A stretch of DNA of 32,120 bases from a virus. The first letter of the stretch is position 1; each line of letters opens with the position of its first letter. Positions 1 through 8,730 of the stretch are shown here, one piece after another. The notes beneath the pieces are model-generated. The model did not search any database. It worked only from the letters and a program-made list of their open reading frames with translations, and was not told the DNA's origin. The stretch lies in the IMG/VR virus record IMGVR_UViG_3300043466_000266, positions 1-32,120 of that record; one strand, 5' to 3'. The translations under genes were made by a program, and so were the position numbers.

Positions 1-260
1 TAAACAATGTTGTATATCACAAAGCCTTGAGGGACTTGAGGATGACATCATGCGCAAATACAATCTCACAGAACGCAATAATGTAAATAATCCATGTGTA
101 TTCTTTGGGATGTACAGAGAGGAAGATATACAGGCATTGATTGGTCATAAAGGTATTTGCTTTGTTGTGTGGATGGGATCTGATGCTAAAGACTTACCAG
201 AAGAATGGATTGAAGAACTGAGCAAGCACATCAATATTTCTATCAGCATCCATGTACAGA
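1..260. repeat. Left copy of exact terminal repeat (contig closure)
   Basis: The first 260 bases are identical to 31861-32120. Joining the two gives a circle of 31,860 bp. The repeat boundary lies inside a coding frame that stays open across the junction, which is what an assembler overlap of a circular or circularly permuted genome gives. A physical direct terminal repeat cannot be excluded from sequence alone, but the mid-gene position argues against it. Confidence 0.95.
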
Positions 261-724
261 ACTCACTTGAGAATAAATCAATCAAATCATTTTACCTTCC
301 TCTCAATGCTACTATAGCAGAGGATTGGCCATTAGCTCCAAAAGGTGATAGTATTTATTGGTATTACAACGAAGACTGTAAGGAGTTTTATGGATCAGAA
401 CTGATTGATCAGATTGAGCAAAGAATAAATATTCCTATTATTAAAGCAGATTATAAGACATTCACAAGGGAAGAACTTTATGATGTATACTCTCAATGTT
501 TCATTAATTTGAGACTTACTCCTCATGATGGATGCCCGAACACCAATCTACAAATGGGATTAATGGGCCGCAAATCAATATACAACGGTGATCTTGCACA
601 TTCTATTAAATGGGAGAATGTTGATGACATTTGTGAGTCAATAATGAACGAATACAACAACAGACATTTAACAGATTCTGTGTCAAAAGATTTCTATAAC
701 TTTGTTAAAATATTAACCAAATGA
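2..724 (+). CDS. Glycosyltransferase-like protein (GT4/GT-B type), 3' part; start lies across the contig junction
   Basis: Probably transfers a sugar from a nucleotide-sugar donor; acceptor unknown. The C-terminal half (about residues 145-182 counted from the ATG at 50) reads YSQCFINLRLTPHDGCPN followed by TNLQMGLMGRKSIYNGD. This resembles the donor-binding region of GT4 enzymes, where an acidic residue precedes a small-residue loop and an 'E-A-x-A-x-G'-like helix. The ATG at 50 is not the likely start. The frame is open to base 2, and on the closed circle it continues back to an ATG at 31832, giving about 250 residues and a start that overlaps the preceding glycosyltransferase gene. Its stop overlaps the next gene by four bases (ATGA), so it belongs to a sugar cassette. 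At about 250 residues it is short for a two-domain GT-B enzyme, so the family call is tentative. Confidence 0.6.
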   Translation, partial: KQCCISQSLEGLEDDIMRKYNLTERNNVNNPCVFFGMYREEDIQALIGHKGICFVVWMGSDAKDLPEEWIEELSKHINISISIHVQNSLENKSIKSFYLPLNATIAEDWPLAPKGDSIYWYYNEDCKEFYGSELIDQIEQRINIPIIKADYKTFTREELYDVYSQCFINLRLTPHDGCPNTNLQMGLMGRKSIYNGDLAHSIKWENVDDICESIMNEYNNRHLTDSVSKDFYNFVKILTK

Positions 725-1788
725 AAGAATGTAACAGATGCCTATTCACTTCTGACTTCGCTGTCATAGGTAGCAAGCAGTGCAACTACTGTGATCTTCA
801 TGATGAGCTACAGCAGCAGTCAAATCCTGAAGAGCTGAATGGAGTTATCAACAGAATCAGAGAGCATGGCTATGGTGACAAATACGATTGCATTATGGGG
901 ATAAGTGGAGGACTTGACAGCTCAGTATTACTGTACACTGCTGTACGTTACTGGGGACTCAAGCCGCTAGTGATTCACTTCGATAACAACTGGAATGCAC
1001 CACAAGCTGTCCACAATATGCAGCAGCTCATCAAGAAGCTGAATGTGGATGCAATCACTTACCAGGTGAATAAGTCAGAATACGACAAACTAAATGAAGC
1101 ATTCCTTTACGCTGGACTGCCGGATGCAGATATCCCCAATGACATAGCAATGACAAAGCTGATGTACGACACTGCACACAAGTACAAGATCAAGTACATT
1201 CTCAATGGTCATGACTTCAGAACTGAGGGATCAACACCGGCATCATGGACCTACATGGATGCCAAGTATATCAGATCAGTCTACAAGGCATATACACAAT
1301 CTGAGCTAACTAACTATCCACTATTTACATTCAAGGACCAACTGTACTATGCACTGAAAGGTATCAAGAATGTAAGGCCATTCCACTATGGATTCGATAG
1401 AGAGACAATGGAGGCTGAAATGAAACGACTGATTCAATGGCAAGACTATGGCGGCAAGCATTGTGAGAATGTTTACACTGAGTTTGTAGGGAGCTTTCTA
1501 TTACCTAATAAATTTGGCATTGACAAGAGAATAGTATACCTTTCTGCACAAGTCAGATCAGGAAGATTGACAAAGCAACAAGCTAGAGAGCTGTTTGATG
1601 TAAAGCCTGAGTTTGACATGACTAAGCTCGGAGAATACGAATCCAAAATAAATGCACTGATCAGCCTTCGCAATGGTGACAGAGCCAAATATGAGAAGTA
1701 CAACTTCAAAGCCTATAGGCCACTGATATGGATCCTGGCAAAGATGAAGGTGGTGCCCTATACATTTTACACTAAATACTGCAAGTAA
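721..1788 (+). CDS. N-acetyl sugar amidotransferase-like PP-loop protein (WbpG/PseA family)
   Basis: Enzymes of this family activate a sugar with ATP and convert an acetamido group to an acetamidino group, in LPS or flagellin sugar pathways. Visible features are a zinc-binding pair C4-x2-C7 and C21-x2-C24, a PP-loop SGGLDSS at residues 62-68, an LNGHD motif at 161-165, and the family-typical stretch GGKHCEN...LLPNKFGIDKR around 244-269. At 355 residues it is near the usual length. Bacterial WbpG works with HisH/HisF-like partners that supply ammonia, and none is encoded in this genome, so it would need free ammonia or host partners. It overlaps the upstream glycosyltransferase by four bases and abuts the next gene. 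The family call is confident; the substrate is not known. Confidence 0.82.
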   Translation: MKECNRCLFTSDFAVIGSKQCNYCDLHDELQQQSNPEELNGVINRIREHGYGDKYDCIMGISGGLDSSVLLYTAVRYWGLKPLVIHFDNNWNAPQAVHNMQQLIKKLNVDAITYQVNKSEYDKLNEAFLYAGLPDADIPNDIAMTKLMYDTAHKYKIKYILNGHDFRTEGSTPASWTYMDAKYIRSVYKAYTQSELTNYPLFTFKDQLYYALKGIKNVRPFHYGFDRETMEAEMKRLIQWQDYGGKHCENVYTEFVGSFLLPNKFGIDKRIVYLSAQVRSGRLTKQQARELFDVKPEFDMTKLGEYESKINALISLRNGDRAKYEKYNFKAYRPLIWILAKMKVVPYTFYTKYCK

Positions 1789-2234
1789 TGCCAATACCTA
1801 AACCAAGACCAGCAGAGTCAGAGAATGAATTCATAACTAGATGCATGGCTGATGAGAAGATGAAAGAGGAATATCCATCTACTCAACGCTATCCAGTATG
1901 TAAGTCATCATGGCAAAGAGCAAAGCAAGAATTCCAAGATAGTTACAATGACTATCCTGATGCTGTAGTGAACAATGCTAGAAGAGGGATAGAGCTGAAT
2001 GAAAAGCAAGGCAACAGATGTGCAACACAAGTAGGAAAGGTCAGAGCACAGCAGCTCAGCAATAGAGAAAAGCTATCCATTGACACGATAAAAAGAATGA
2101 TAAGCTATCTATCAAGAGCTGAGACTTACTACAATAATGGTACACCTGAAGATTGTGGATACATCTCCTACCTTCTGTGGGGTGGCAAGGCAGCAAAGAC
2201 ATGGGCAGAATCTAAAATAAATGAATTGAAATAA
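1788..2234 (+). CDS. Conserved phage protein with YPxxQRYPVCxSxW-type and C-terminal packaging-module domain
   Basis: 148 residues. The N-terminal part contains FITRCMADEKMKEEYPSTQ then RYPVCKSSW, a short Cys/Trp motif seen at the ends of many phage prohead-protease, portal or terminase-neighbour proteins. The C-terminal part (about 50-145) has the pattern YPDAVVNNARRGIELNEKQG...LSxxTIKRMISYLSRAE...YISYLLWGGKAAKTWAESKI, also found as a stand-alone or fused domain near phage head and packaging genes. No catalytic motif is recognised. It sits between the sugar cassette and terminase, with start and stop codons overlapping both neighbours, so it is co-translated with the packaging genes. Role unknown; a head or packaging accessory is an inference from position. 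Confidence 0.7.
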   Translation: MPIPKPRPAESENEFITRCMADEKMKEEYPSTQRYPVCKSSWQRAKQEFQDSYNDYPDAVVNNARRGIELNEKQGNRCATQVGKVRAQQLSNREKLSIDTIKRMISYLSRAETYYNNGTPEDCGYISYLLWGGKAAKTWAESKINELK

Positions 2235-2635
2235 TGGCATACTCAGATGAATTCATAAAACACCTTGAGGAACTAGCACATATCTATATTGAAGAGTGCA
2301 TATCCCATAAGAAAGAAATGATATCCAATAAAGGAGAGATTGTCCTGGTACTAGATAGGCATATACCTACTATAGATTACTTCCTTAGAATATGGATTCC
2401 TATTGTTAGGAAAGAAAAGAGTATTGTAAGAGAGACTTATTACACTTGGTTGAATTCTGATGACAAACTCAAATCTGACACTATTAAAAAAATAGATGAG
2501 CTTTTTAAAGGCTTAGCTGTTGATATTGTGGGCAATGAAGGCAAGGGAATATTCTATGCAAAGAACAGATTAGGCATGCATGATCGTCAGCAAGTTGAAA
2601 CTAGGAATGTTGACAATTTTGACTTTGATGAATGA
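2234..2635 (+). CDS. terS: Terminase small subunit
   Basis: 133 residues, immediately upstream of and overlapping the large terminase by four bases, as expected for a small subunit that binds phage DNA and starts packaging. The N-terminal two thirds are helical, with HIPTIDYFLRIWIPI then ETYYTWLNSDDK in the position of a DNA-binding helix-turn-helix. The C-terminal segment GNEGKGIFYAKNRLGMHDRQQVE matches the usual 'xxIFxLKNRxGWxDKQEVE' ending of Bacteroidetes-phage small terminases. The protein ends in the acidic FDFDE. The family call rests on this C-terminal motif and on position. Confidence 0.78.
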   Translation: MAYSDEFIKHLEELAHIYIEECISHKKEMISNKGEIVLVLDRHIPTIDYFLRIWIPIVRKEKSIVRETYYTWLNSDDKLKSDTIKKIDELFKGLAVDIVGNEGKGIFYAKNRLGMHDRQQVETRNVDNFDFDE

Positions 2636-3834
2636 GTACAATCAAAGGCTACAAGCCTCATCCTAATCAGAGGCAGATCCACAATGCTATCAATCAAGGC
2701 AGCGAGAAATACTATGCTCTGAATATTGGTAGGCAATTTGGCAAGACCTTACTAGGGATCAATCAGCTTCTGTACTGGGCCATCAATCATCCAGGCTCAC
2801 AGATTGCTTGGGTGACACCAGTATACAAGCAAGGTAAGAAAGTATTCGCAGAGCTTGAGAGAGCAGTAAAAAACAGCGGACTATTTGAATTCAACAAATC
2901 AGATCTCAAGGTGACTGGGTTTGGATCATCAATAGAATTCTTTAGTGGTGAACGGCCCGACAATATCAGAGGGAATACATTCCACTTCATGGTAGTGGAT
3001 GAGATGGCATTCACAAGACCTGAGCTGTGGAATGAGGTCCTATCAGCAACTGTCATGGTCAAGGGCAAGAAGGTGATTTTCATCTCAACACCAAAGGGCA
3101 AGAATCATTTTCATGCCTTGTGTATGCAGCCTAACTATGATGACAGATACAAGTACATCCACTTCACATCCTATGACAATCCAATGATTGCTCCACAAGA
3201 GCTGGAGGAGAGAAAGCGGTCATTGCCTGATCATATATTTCGCCAGGAATACATGGCTGAATTCATTGACAATGCAAGCGGACTATTCAAGAATGTGAGG
3301 CAGTCAGCTGGCACATGGGAGAGAGGTGGCAAGTGCTATGCTGGACTTGACATAGGTAGGGCAGATGACTACACTGTGCTGACAATACTGAATGAGAGAG
3401 GGCAGATGGTCTATGTGGGTAGGTGGCGCCATGATGAGTGGTCCAAGATCATTGACAAGGTAGCAGACATCATCAAGCAATATCAAGCAGTCACATTGAT
3501 AGAGGTCAACAATCAAGGGGACATCTTCTATGAGATGCTGTCATCAAGACTGCGCAATCTAGTCAATCCCTTCACTACTACCAGTAAGAATAAGCCTATC
3601 ATCATTGAGGATCTAGCACTGGCCTTTGAGCAGTCAGAGATCAAGATAATAGAGGAGCAATGGCTGATAGATGAGCTTGAGAATTTTACTTATATTTACA
3701 ATCCGAATACCAGGTCAGTACAATATTCAGCTCCAAGTGGACTGCATGATGATGGGGTAATCTCACTAGCACTGGCATGGCATAGTAAAAAGAACTACAG
3801 TAAGAGAGGGCAATACAAAATATTAAGAGCATGA
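2632..3834 (+). CDS. terL: Terminase large subunit
   Basis: The packaging motor: an N-terminal ATPase drives DNA into the prohead and a C-terminal RNase H-like nuclease cuts the concatemer. Walker A is GRQFGKT (33-39), Walker B is VVDE (121-124), and the coupling motif is STPKGK (152-157). The nuclease domain starts with YAGLDIGRADDYTVL (D240 and D245/D246), then LIEVNNQGD (E291), and ends with LHDDGVISLALA (D373, D374), giving the metal-binding acidic set. At 400 residues it is complete but compact. The start overlaps the small subunit stop and its own stop overlaps the next gene, so the whole block is one transcription unit. Confidence 0.95.
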   Translation: MSTIKGYKPHPNQRQIHNAINQGSEKYYALNIGRQFGKTLLGINQLLYWAINHPGSQIAWVTPVYKQGKKVFAELERAVKNSGLFEFNKSDLKVTGFGSSIEFFSGERPDNIRGNTFHFMVVDEMAFTRPELWNEVLSATVMVKGKKVIFISTPKGKNHFHALCMQPNYDDRYKYIHFTSYDNPMIAPQELEERKRSLPDHIFRQEYMAEFIDNASGLFKNVRQSAGTWERGGKCYAGLDIGRADDYTVLTILNERGQMVYVGRWRHDEWSKIIDKVADIIKQYQAVTLIEVNNQGDIFYEMLSSRLRNLVNPFTTTSKNKPIIIEDLALAFEQSEIKIIEEQWLIDELENFTYIYNPNTRSVQYSAPSGLHDDGVISLALAWHSKKNYSKRGQYKILRA

Positions 3835-4544
3835 AAACCATTGATGTAAACTATCCACAGACAATCCAAGAATGTAGACCTGATCAGCTGACTAAGTGGT
3901 TAATGCTGGCACCATTCATCCAGCAGACAGATAAATCACTTATCAACATGCTTGACTTTCAGTCACAGCTTGTCAGCATATTCACTGGACTGCCAATCAA
4001 CAAGGTCAGAAAGATTCACATTGATGACATCATGAATGCCAGCAGTGTACTTCTGAATATGCTATCACAATACAGCACAAAGGAGCCATCTGAATTCATT
4101 GAGATTGAAGGCAAGAGATACAGATTTGAAAAGGACTTTAGTGCCATAGAGACTGGTCAGATCATTGACATGAAGCTCATTGAGGATGTCAGCTCAACAC
4201 CATGTGAGGCATTGGCTATCTGCTACATTGAGGAGGGCATGGAATACTGCCAAGAGGATGAGAGGGGTAAGGTCATCAATCCCAATAAGAAGAGGGAAGA
4301 GATATTTAAGAGGGCCTTCCCTGGTGATGAATTTCTGAACTTCTTCGCTTTTTTTTTGCGAGAATCAGAGACGCGGAGTCTCGCTATCTTGGGAATACAG
4401 ACAGCGAGGCTGATGAATCAGAATCAGACAATGCATCAGAAACTCTTAGAGACAGCGAATGGTTTACGTGGACAAGAATCCTCCTCAAGCTGGCGCAAGA
4501 GCTTGGCAAAGATGTGGACACTATCACGCGTCAGCCATATATAA
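3831..4544 (+). CDS. Tail assembly chaperone, zero-frame product
   Basis: The first 175 residues look like a normal phage protein (helical, ending PGDEFLNFFAFF). They are followed at 4349-4357 by a run of nine T. After it the zero frame yields 62 residues with an unnatural composition (LRESETRSLAILGIQTARL...) up to a stop at 4542-4544, whereas the -1 frame continues as convincing protein to 4615. This is the architecture of lambda G/GT-type tail chaperones: a short form and a frameshifted long form that bind the tape measure during tail assembly. The position ahead of neck and tail genes agrees. An assembly error in the T run is the alternative. Unusually, the tape measure lies 6 kb further on rather than directly downstream. 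Confidence 0.7.
   Translation: MKTIDVNYPQTIQECRPDQLTKWLMLAPFIQQTDKSLINMLDFQSQLVSIFTGLPINKVRKIHIDDIMNASSVLLNMLSQYSTKEPSEFIEIEGKRYRFEKDFSAIETGQIIDMKLIEDVSSTPCEALAICYIEEGMEYCQEDERGKVINPNKKREEIFKRAFPGDEFLNFFAFFLRESETRSLAILGIQTARLMNQNQTMHQKLLETANGLRGQESSSSWRKSLAKMWTLSRVSHI
4349..4355 (+). other. -1 ribosomal frameshift slippery site (T TTT TTT)
   Basis: In the zero frame the codons read GCT TTT TTT TTG (4347-4358). The heptamer T-TTT-TTT at 4349-4355 fits the X-XXY-YYZ rule for tandem -1 slippage. After slipping, the next codon is TTT at 4355, then GCG. The zero-frame stop lies 62 codons on, so both products could be made. I did not find a clear downstream pseudoknot. A local hairpin is possible between GAGAC near 4368 and GTCTC near 4379 (GAGACGCGGAGTCTC), about 13 bases after the slip, which is a suitable distance for a stimulator. 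Confidence 0.65.
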
Positions 4545-4615
4545 AGACATTATTTTGGCTGAACTTCTTTAAGCTGAAAGCGGAACAAGATTACATATTA
4601 CAAAGACATGGCTGA
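4355..4615 (+). CDS. Tail chaperone C-terminal extension, reached only by -1 frameshift
   Basis: No start codon occurs in this frame, yet it encodes 86 residues of protein-like sequence. There is an acidic Ser/Asp/Glu-rich linker, then WFTWTRILLKLAQELGKDVD and PYIKTLFWLNFFKLKAEQDY, resembling the second half of tail chaperones (a small helical domain with a conserved Trp and a 'Pxxx-x-LxWLxFxKxK' ending). Joined to the upstream frame at codon 175 it gives a 261-residue long form. Its stop TGA at 4613-4615 overlaps the start of the next gene (4608) by eight bases, so the long-form ribosome ends exactly where the next protein begins. This supports real translation of this frame. Confidence 0.7.
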   Translation, partial: FARIRDAESRYLGNTDSEADESESDNASETLRDSEWFTWTRILLKLAQELGKDVDTITRQPYIKTLFWLNFFKLKAEQDYILQRHG

Positions 4616-5135
4616 TCTAGACTTTTTAGGGGAATTCGGACTATCACAAAGTGATATAGCTCAGCCTAGCAATGTCTATCAAGCCTTCATACTTGAGCTA
4701 AGTAATAAGCTAACAGATAACTTTAGAGATTACATTTTCAACAATGTTAACAATACTGGAGGACTAGCAGCTGCAACTATAGCTTTTGTAAGTGGTCCTT
4801 TGACAATCACTGTTGAATCAGACGAATACTACAAGTTTCAAGATGAGGGTGTCAATCCAGTAGGGCAGAATAAATTCCAAACACCTTACAGCTTTAAATA
4901 TCCTAATGTTTCAAAGAATCATGCTAAGGCAATACAGCAATGGAAAGGATATGATCTGAGCCATGCATATGCATCAGCATCAGCTACAAAGAACAAGTAT
5001 GGTATCAAGCCTCGCAATATCACATCCAATGTCATGAGCAATGAGGTCCTTGATAGGATAGCAAATGATCTAGCTGCTGTCACTGGGTTGATGTTTGAAA
5101 TATCATTCACAAAAAATACAAGAACATGGCAATAA
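4608..5135 (+). CDS. Putative neck / tail-completion protein (HK97 gp10-like, tentative)
   Basis: 175 residues. Recognisable stretches are ESDEYYKFQDEGVNPVGQ, then TPYSFKYP, KAIQQWKGYD and SNVMSNEVLDRIANDLA. This order (a 'YYxFqDeGVxG' motif, an aromatic loop, and a final helix with xxLxRIAxDL) is common to a family in Bacteroidetes phages located at the tail start, and resembles HK97 gp10-type connector proteins that act on the tail end of the head-tail interface. It follows the frameshifted chaperone and overlaps the next gene by ten bases. Structural role is likely; the exact position in the virion is inferred. Confidence 0.55.
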   Translation: MADLDFLGEFGLSQSDIAQPSNVYQAFILELSNKLTDNFRDYIFNNVNNTGGLAAATIAFVSGPLTITVESDEYYKFQDEGVNPVGQNKFQTPYSFKYPNVSKNHAKAIQQWKGYDLSHAYASASATKNKYGIKPRNITSNVMSNEVLDRIANDLAAVTGLMFEISFTKNTRTWQ

Positions 5136-6322
5136 CTATAGTAAAGGAGCCTGAAAGCTACTGGCCAATCTGCAATGATGTAATATGGACATTTGAATCC
5201 GATGAAACAAGTCAACAAAATTTCAGCTTTATAGTTGAGGTATATGTAAATGCCATTCTTCTTTCAACTCATGAGGTATTCCCTGAGTCAGGAGCTATGG
5301 GTAAGTTTAATATTACTGCAATAGGAAGATCAGTGTTATTAACAAACTTTCCTCAACAAAGTACATTATCAGATGAATTATTAGTGGGCAATACTTGGAG
5401 TTTACTTATATATGAAAAATACGGTGCTCCTCCAGTAATAGATATTGGATCCTCAGAGGCAACCAGCGGTATTAGATTTTTAAATGGATCATTCAGATTT
5501 TTAGAATTATATCCTAATATTTTTGATCCACTTGAATATAACATAGAGAGCACAAGAGGTCAGTATTTCTTAACTGACTTTCCTAGAAACAAAAAAGAAT
5601 ATGTTCAATATCAAGAAACTAAATTCTTGAGCATTATCAATAGTGATGGTGACAATTGCACAGCTGAAATAAAACTGTATAATATATCAAACACATTAAT
5701 TACAACAGCAACTTATGCCGTAAATGGTAAGCAGGTTCCAATGCTTTCTGTTGGGCCAAGTAGGTTAGTGGCATCTACATCATTAAATATTGGTGACTTT
5801 ACAAACTGTTATTATTATACTGTTAGATTATATCAAACAGCAACACCAACTAAGACATCTGAATCCTACAAATTATATTATGATCAGAGCTGCTATACTT
5901 ATGAGAGCAGAAGATTGACATGGCTTAACAAGTTTGGTGCATGGGATTCATTTACATTTAATTTATTATCTGAGGATAGCACAGATATAAAGTCAAATCA
6001 ATATGAAAGATTGACTGGAAGATATACTCTGACTGGCTTTGAATTCAATCCATCTGATGGCAATCAAATGACCATGAGTAAAAGTATGAAAGACAAGTTG
6101 ATTCTTAATAGTGATTGGATTCATCAAGATGTGCAGCAATGGCTTGTGAGAGAGTTATATGAATCACCAAGGGTTTATATTGATTTTCTTGGGATAATTT
6201 ATTTAGAGCCAGTAAATGTTACCAATGCTAACTATCTACTCAAGCAGAGACGCAAAGCTGGACTCATTCAGGAGCAAGTACAGATAGATAGAACATATTC
6301 CAAAAAATCTCAACTAGGATAG
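5126..6322 (+). CDS. Putative tail protein (distal-tail/tail-tip region)
   Basis: 398 residues, largely beta-strand in character, without a signal peptide or membrane segment. A conserved-looking segment is YESRRLTWLNKFGAWDSFTFNL (about residues 262-283), a motif I associate with tail-tip proteins of Bacteroidetes phages. The next gene, starting one base after the stop, is another large tail protein, and the two are probably partners in the tail tip or baseplate. The codon usage is clearly more AT-rich than in the terminase genes, suggesting a separately evolving host-contact module. Enzyme motifs are not seen. Confidence 0.55.
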   Translation: MAITIVKEPESYWPICNDVIWTFESDETSQQNFSFIVEVYVNAILLSTHEVFPESGAMGKFNITAIGRSVLLTNFPQQSTLSDELLVGNTWSLLIYEKYGAPPVIDIGSSEATSGIRFLNGSFRFLELYPNIFDPLEYNIESTRGQYFLTDFPRNKKEYVQYQETKFLSIINSDGDNCTAEIKLYNISNTLITTATYAVNGKQVPMLSVGPSRLVASTSLNIGDFTNCYYYTVRLYQTATPTKTSESYKLYYDQSCYTYESRRLTWLNKFGAWDSFTFNLLSEDSTDIKSNQYERLTGRYTLTGFEFNPSDGNQMTMSKSMKDKLILNSDWIHQDVQQWLVRELYESPRVYIDFLGIIYLEPVNVTNANYLLKQRRKAGLIQEQVQIDRTYSKKSQLG

Positions 6323-8728
6323 ATGGAGCTGTACATAAATAATTATAAGATAGATATCAATGAAAGATTACCTTTCCCATTGACTTATAATATTTCAGAT
6401 ATTAAGGATTTAAAAGCTAGAAAAGGAAACAATTCTAAAACTATTTCATTACCAGGCACTAAAAATAATCTTTTTCTTTTTTACAATGCTTTTAGCTTAA
6501 CAGTCACAAGGAACATATCAGGAACAATAAATTCTTTTGATTTTGATCCTACAATAAAAGCTACAGCTAGATATTATGAACAAGGTTTACTTCAATTTAA
6601 TGGGTATTGTCAGCTATCAGATTGTGAATTTACTGATGGAGAATGGAGAATAAACATTTTATTATTTAGCGATCAGATAGATTATATATCAAGGCTAGCA
6701 AAAATAAATATCAATGAGCTTGATTTCTCAGAATACAATCATGACTGTTTAAAATCAAATCAAGAAGATAGCTGGTCAGGAACTATCCAGGTGAATGGTG
6801 TACCAACAAGCAACAAGACTGGAGCCAATTGGGATGGACTAGGGTATTACTATGGACTGATTGATTATGGATTTAATAGACCATCACCTTCTGCATTTGC
6901 TGTACAGCATATTGCTCCTCAAGTATTTTGTTATGATATCTTAAAAAAAATATTTGATTATTGCGGCATTACATGGTCATCAGCTTTTCTTGAGAGTCAG
7001 ACATTCAAGAGATTATTGATTGCCTATCCAGGTGGTGATTTTCCAAACATTACACAATCAGAGGCTGATACATTGTCATCAACAAATGATGAATTAAATA
7101 AAGCATCAGGATTTATAGCTAGTTTAAACATTACAAATCAGCCTTTTCAAAGTATAGGTGGAGGATTATATGAGGCTGTTTACGATCCTTTAAGTACATA
7201 TCAAAGTGTATCAGTTAATACTATTAGTGATCCATCGGGGCAAACTACTTCTGAAGATCCAGTAAAATTTGAAGCAGCAACATCAGGATTGTATACTATA
7301 CAGTATTCAGGGGATCATGAGGTAACTATTGATTTTACTTCTGTTGGGGCCACTTTACAATCTGCTTTTTTAAATATATCTTTAAGGTTAAGAATTATAA
7401 AAAATGGATTTATATTAGATGAGGATCAAATTTATAATCTTGATTATAATGCCATAACTTCAGATAATATACAAACCATATCTTTTAATTATACAAGACA
7501 ATTAAACTTATCTATAAATGATGAGATTACACTTGAATATAGAATTTTTAGTAGCTTATCAAGTAGCAACAGTGTTGTATTAAATGCTATACCTTCATAT
7601 TTTAACACAGAATTTAAGATTGAAAACTTAGATGCTGAGATTAATTTCCTTAAAAATCCTCAATCATTTGGTCCTGGCTTATCAATTAATTTAAGTGACT
7701 TTTTACCTAAAATGGATGGAGCTACATTTTTAAAGGGATTTGTAACTGCTTTTAATTTGTATGTAAAGTCATCAGTTGATGATCCAACAATTCTTGAAAT
7801 AGAGCCATTAACTGAATTTTATGATGATGCATCCACTGCTTTAAATTGGACACAGAAATTAGATCTTTCAAAAAGCATCAAAGTTACACCAACAATAAAT
7901 TTTGCCAGTAAAGAATATCTATTCTCATTTGAAAAAGATGCAGACTACTATAATCAAAATTACCTTCAAGATGTTGGAGATCAATATGGCTCTTTTTTAG
8001 TAGATTCACAGAATCAATTTAGCAAGGATACTACTGAGTTTAAATTGCCATTTGCACAGAAGCTGCTTGTTAATATTCCACTAGATGATACCACCTTCAC
8101 CAATATCATTGTACCTAGAACATTTCAAATAAAAACAGATACTGATGGTGTATCATCTGTAGCTCTACAAAATGGCAAGCCATTCCTTGTGCAGCTTGGA
8201 CCAATGACTACAGCCACATGGGAATATATTGATGAGGATGGTATTGCCACTACTGAGGGATCATATCCCTATGTTGGCCATCTCAATAGCTTGACATCAC
8301 CTACCTTTGATTTTAATTTTGGTGTGCCTGACTATGTTTATTATCAAGATGCGACATATACAACAAAGAATTTATTCTTCTATCATGAGGAATTTATAAA
8401 AGAAATAGTATCAAGATATGGAAAGCAAATTAATTGCTCAATAAATATCACACCTGATATGGTGAATCAGCTTGATTTTAAGAAGCTAATCAACATTGAT
8501 GGTATAGTTTACAGATTGCAAAAGGTAGAAAACTGGGATAGTGGAAAGGATCAGACTACAAATGTGGAACTGATTCGCATAATAAAGGGAGAAGGATTGG
8601 TAGGTTTTGAAATTGAATTACCATTCAATCCTTTTATTAGGACAGATTTCAGAGAGACAGAAGGTAAGTTTACAGCTGGAGCTCAGACAAGAATAACGGA
8701 AGATAATATAATTAGAACAATAGAATAA
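6323..8728 (+). CDS. Large tail-tip/baseplate structural protein
   Basis: 801 residues. The N-terminus LYINNYKIDINERLPFPLTY followed by DIKDLKARKGNNSKTISLPG and TKNNLFLFYNAF is a signature of large tail proteins in Bacteroidetes phages ('xxDLxxRKGxxSKTIxLPxTKxN'). The C-terminal third has NITPDMVNQLDFKKLINIDG and YRLQKVENWDSGKD, which look like the hub domain of such proteins. It ends in TRITEDNIIRTIE, a motif repeated in the small gene at 8999. It is among the most AT-rich genes of the window. Likely a hub or receptor-proximal tail component; no hydrolase motif is seen. Confidence 0.6.
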   Translation: MELYINNYKIDINERLPFPLTYNISDIKDLKARKGNNSKTISLPGTKNNLFLFYNAFSLTVTRNISGTINSFDFDPTIKATARYYEQGLLQFNGYCQLSDCEFTDGEWRINILLFSDQIDYISRLAKININELDFSEYNHDCLKSNQEDSWSGTIQVNGVPTSNKTGANWDGLGYYYGLIDYGFNRPSPSAFAVQHIAPQVFCYDILKKIFDYCGITWSSAFLESQTFKRLLIAYPGGDFPNITQSEADTLSSTNDELNKASGFIASLNITNQPFQSIGGGLYEAVYDPLSTYQSVSVNTISDPSGQTTSEDPVKFEAATSGLYTIQYSGDHEVTIDFTSVGATLQSAFLNISLRLRIIKNGFILDEDQIYNLDYNAITSDNIQTISFNYTRQLNLSINDEITLEYRIFSSLSSSNSVVLNAIPSYFNTEFKIENLDAEINFLKNPQSFGPGLSINLSDFLPKMDGATFLKGFVTAFNLYVKSSVDDPTILEIEPLTEFYDDASTALNWTQKLDLSKSIKVTPTINFASKEYLFSFEKDADYYNQNYLQDVGDQYGSFLVDSQNQFSKDTTEFKLPFAQKLLVNIPLDDTTFTNIIVPRTFQIKTDTDGVSSVALQNGKPFLVQLGPMTTATWEYIDEDGIATTEGSYPYVGHLNSLTSPTFDFNFGVPDYVYYQDATYTTKNLFFYHEEFIKEIVSRYGKQINCSINITPDMVNQLDFKKLINIDGIVYRLQKVENWDSGKDQTTNVELIRIIKGEGLVGFEIELPFNPFIRTDFRETEGKFTAGAQTRITEDNIIRTIE

Positions 8729-8730
8729 AT

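Noticed and set aside
1-260. Integrated-element attachment site or inverted repeat ends
   Set aside because: The repeat is direct, exact, at both contig ends and inside a coding frame; no integrase or transposase is present.
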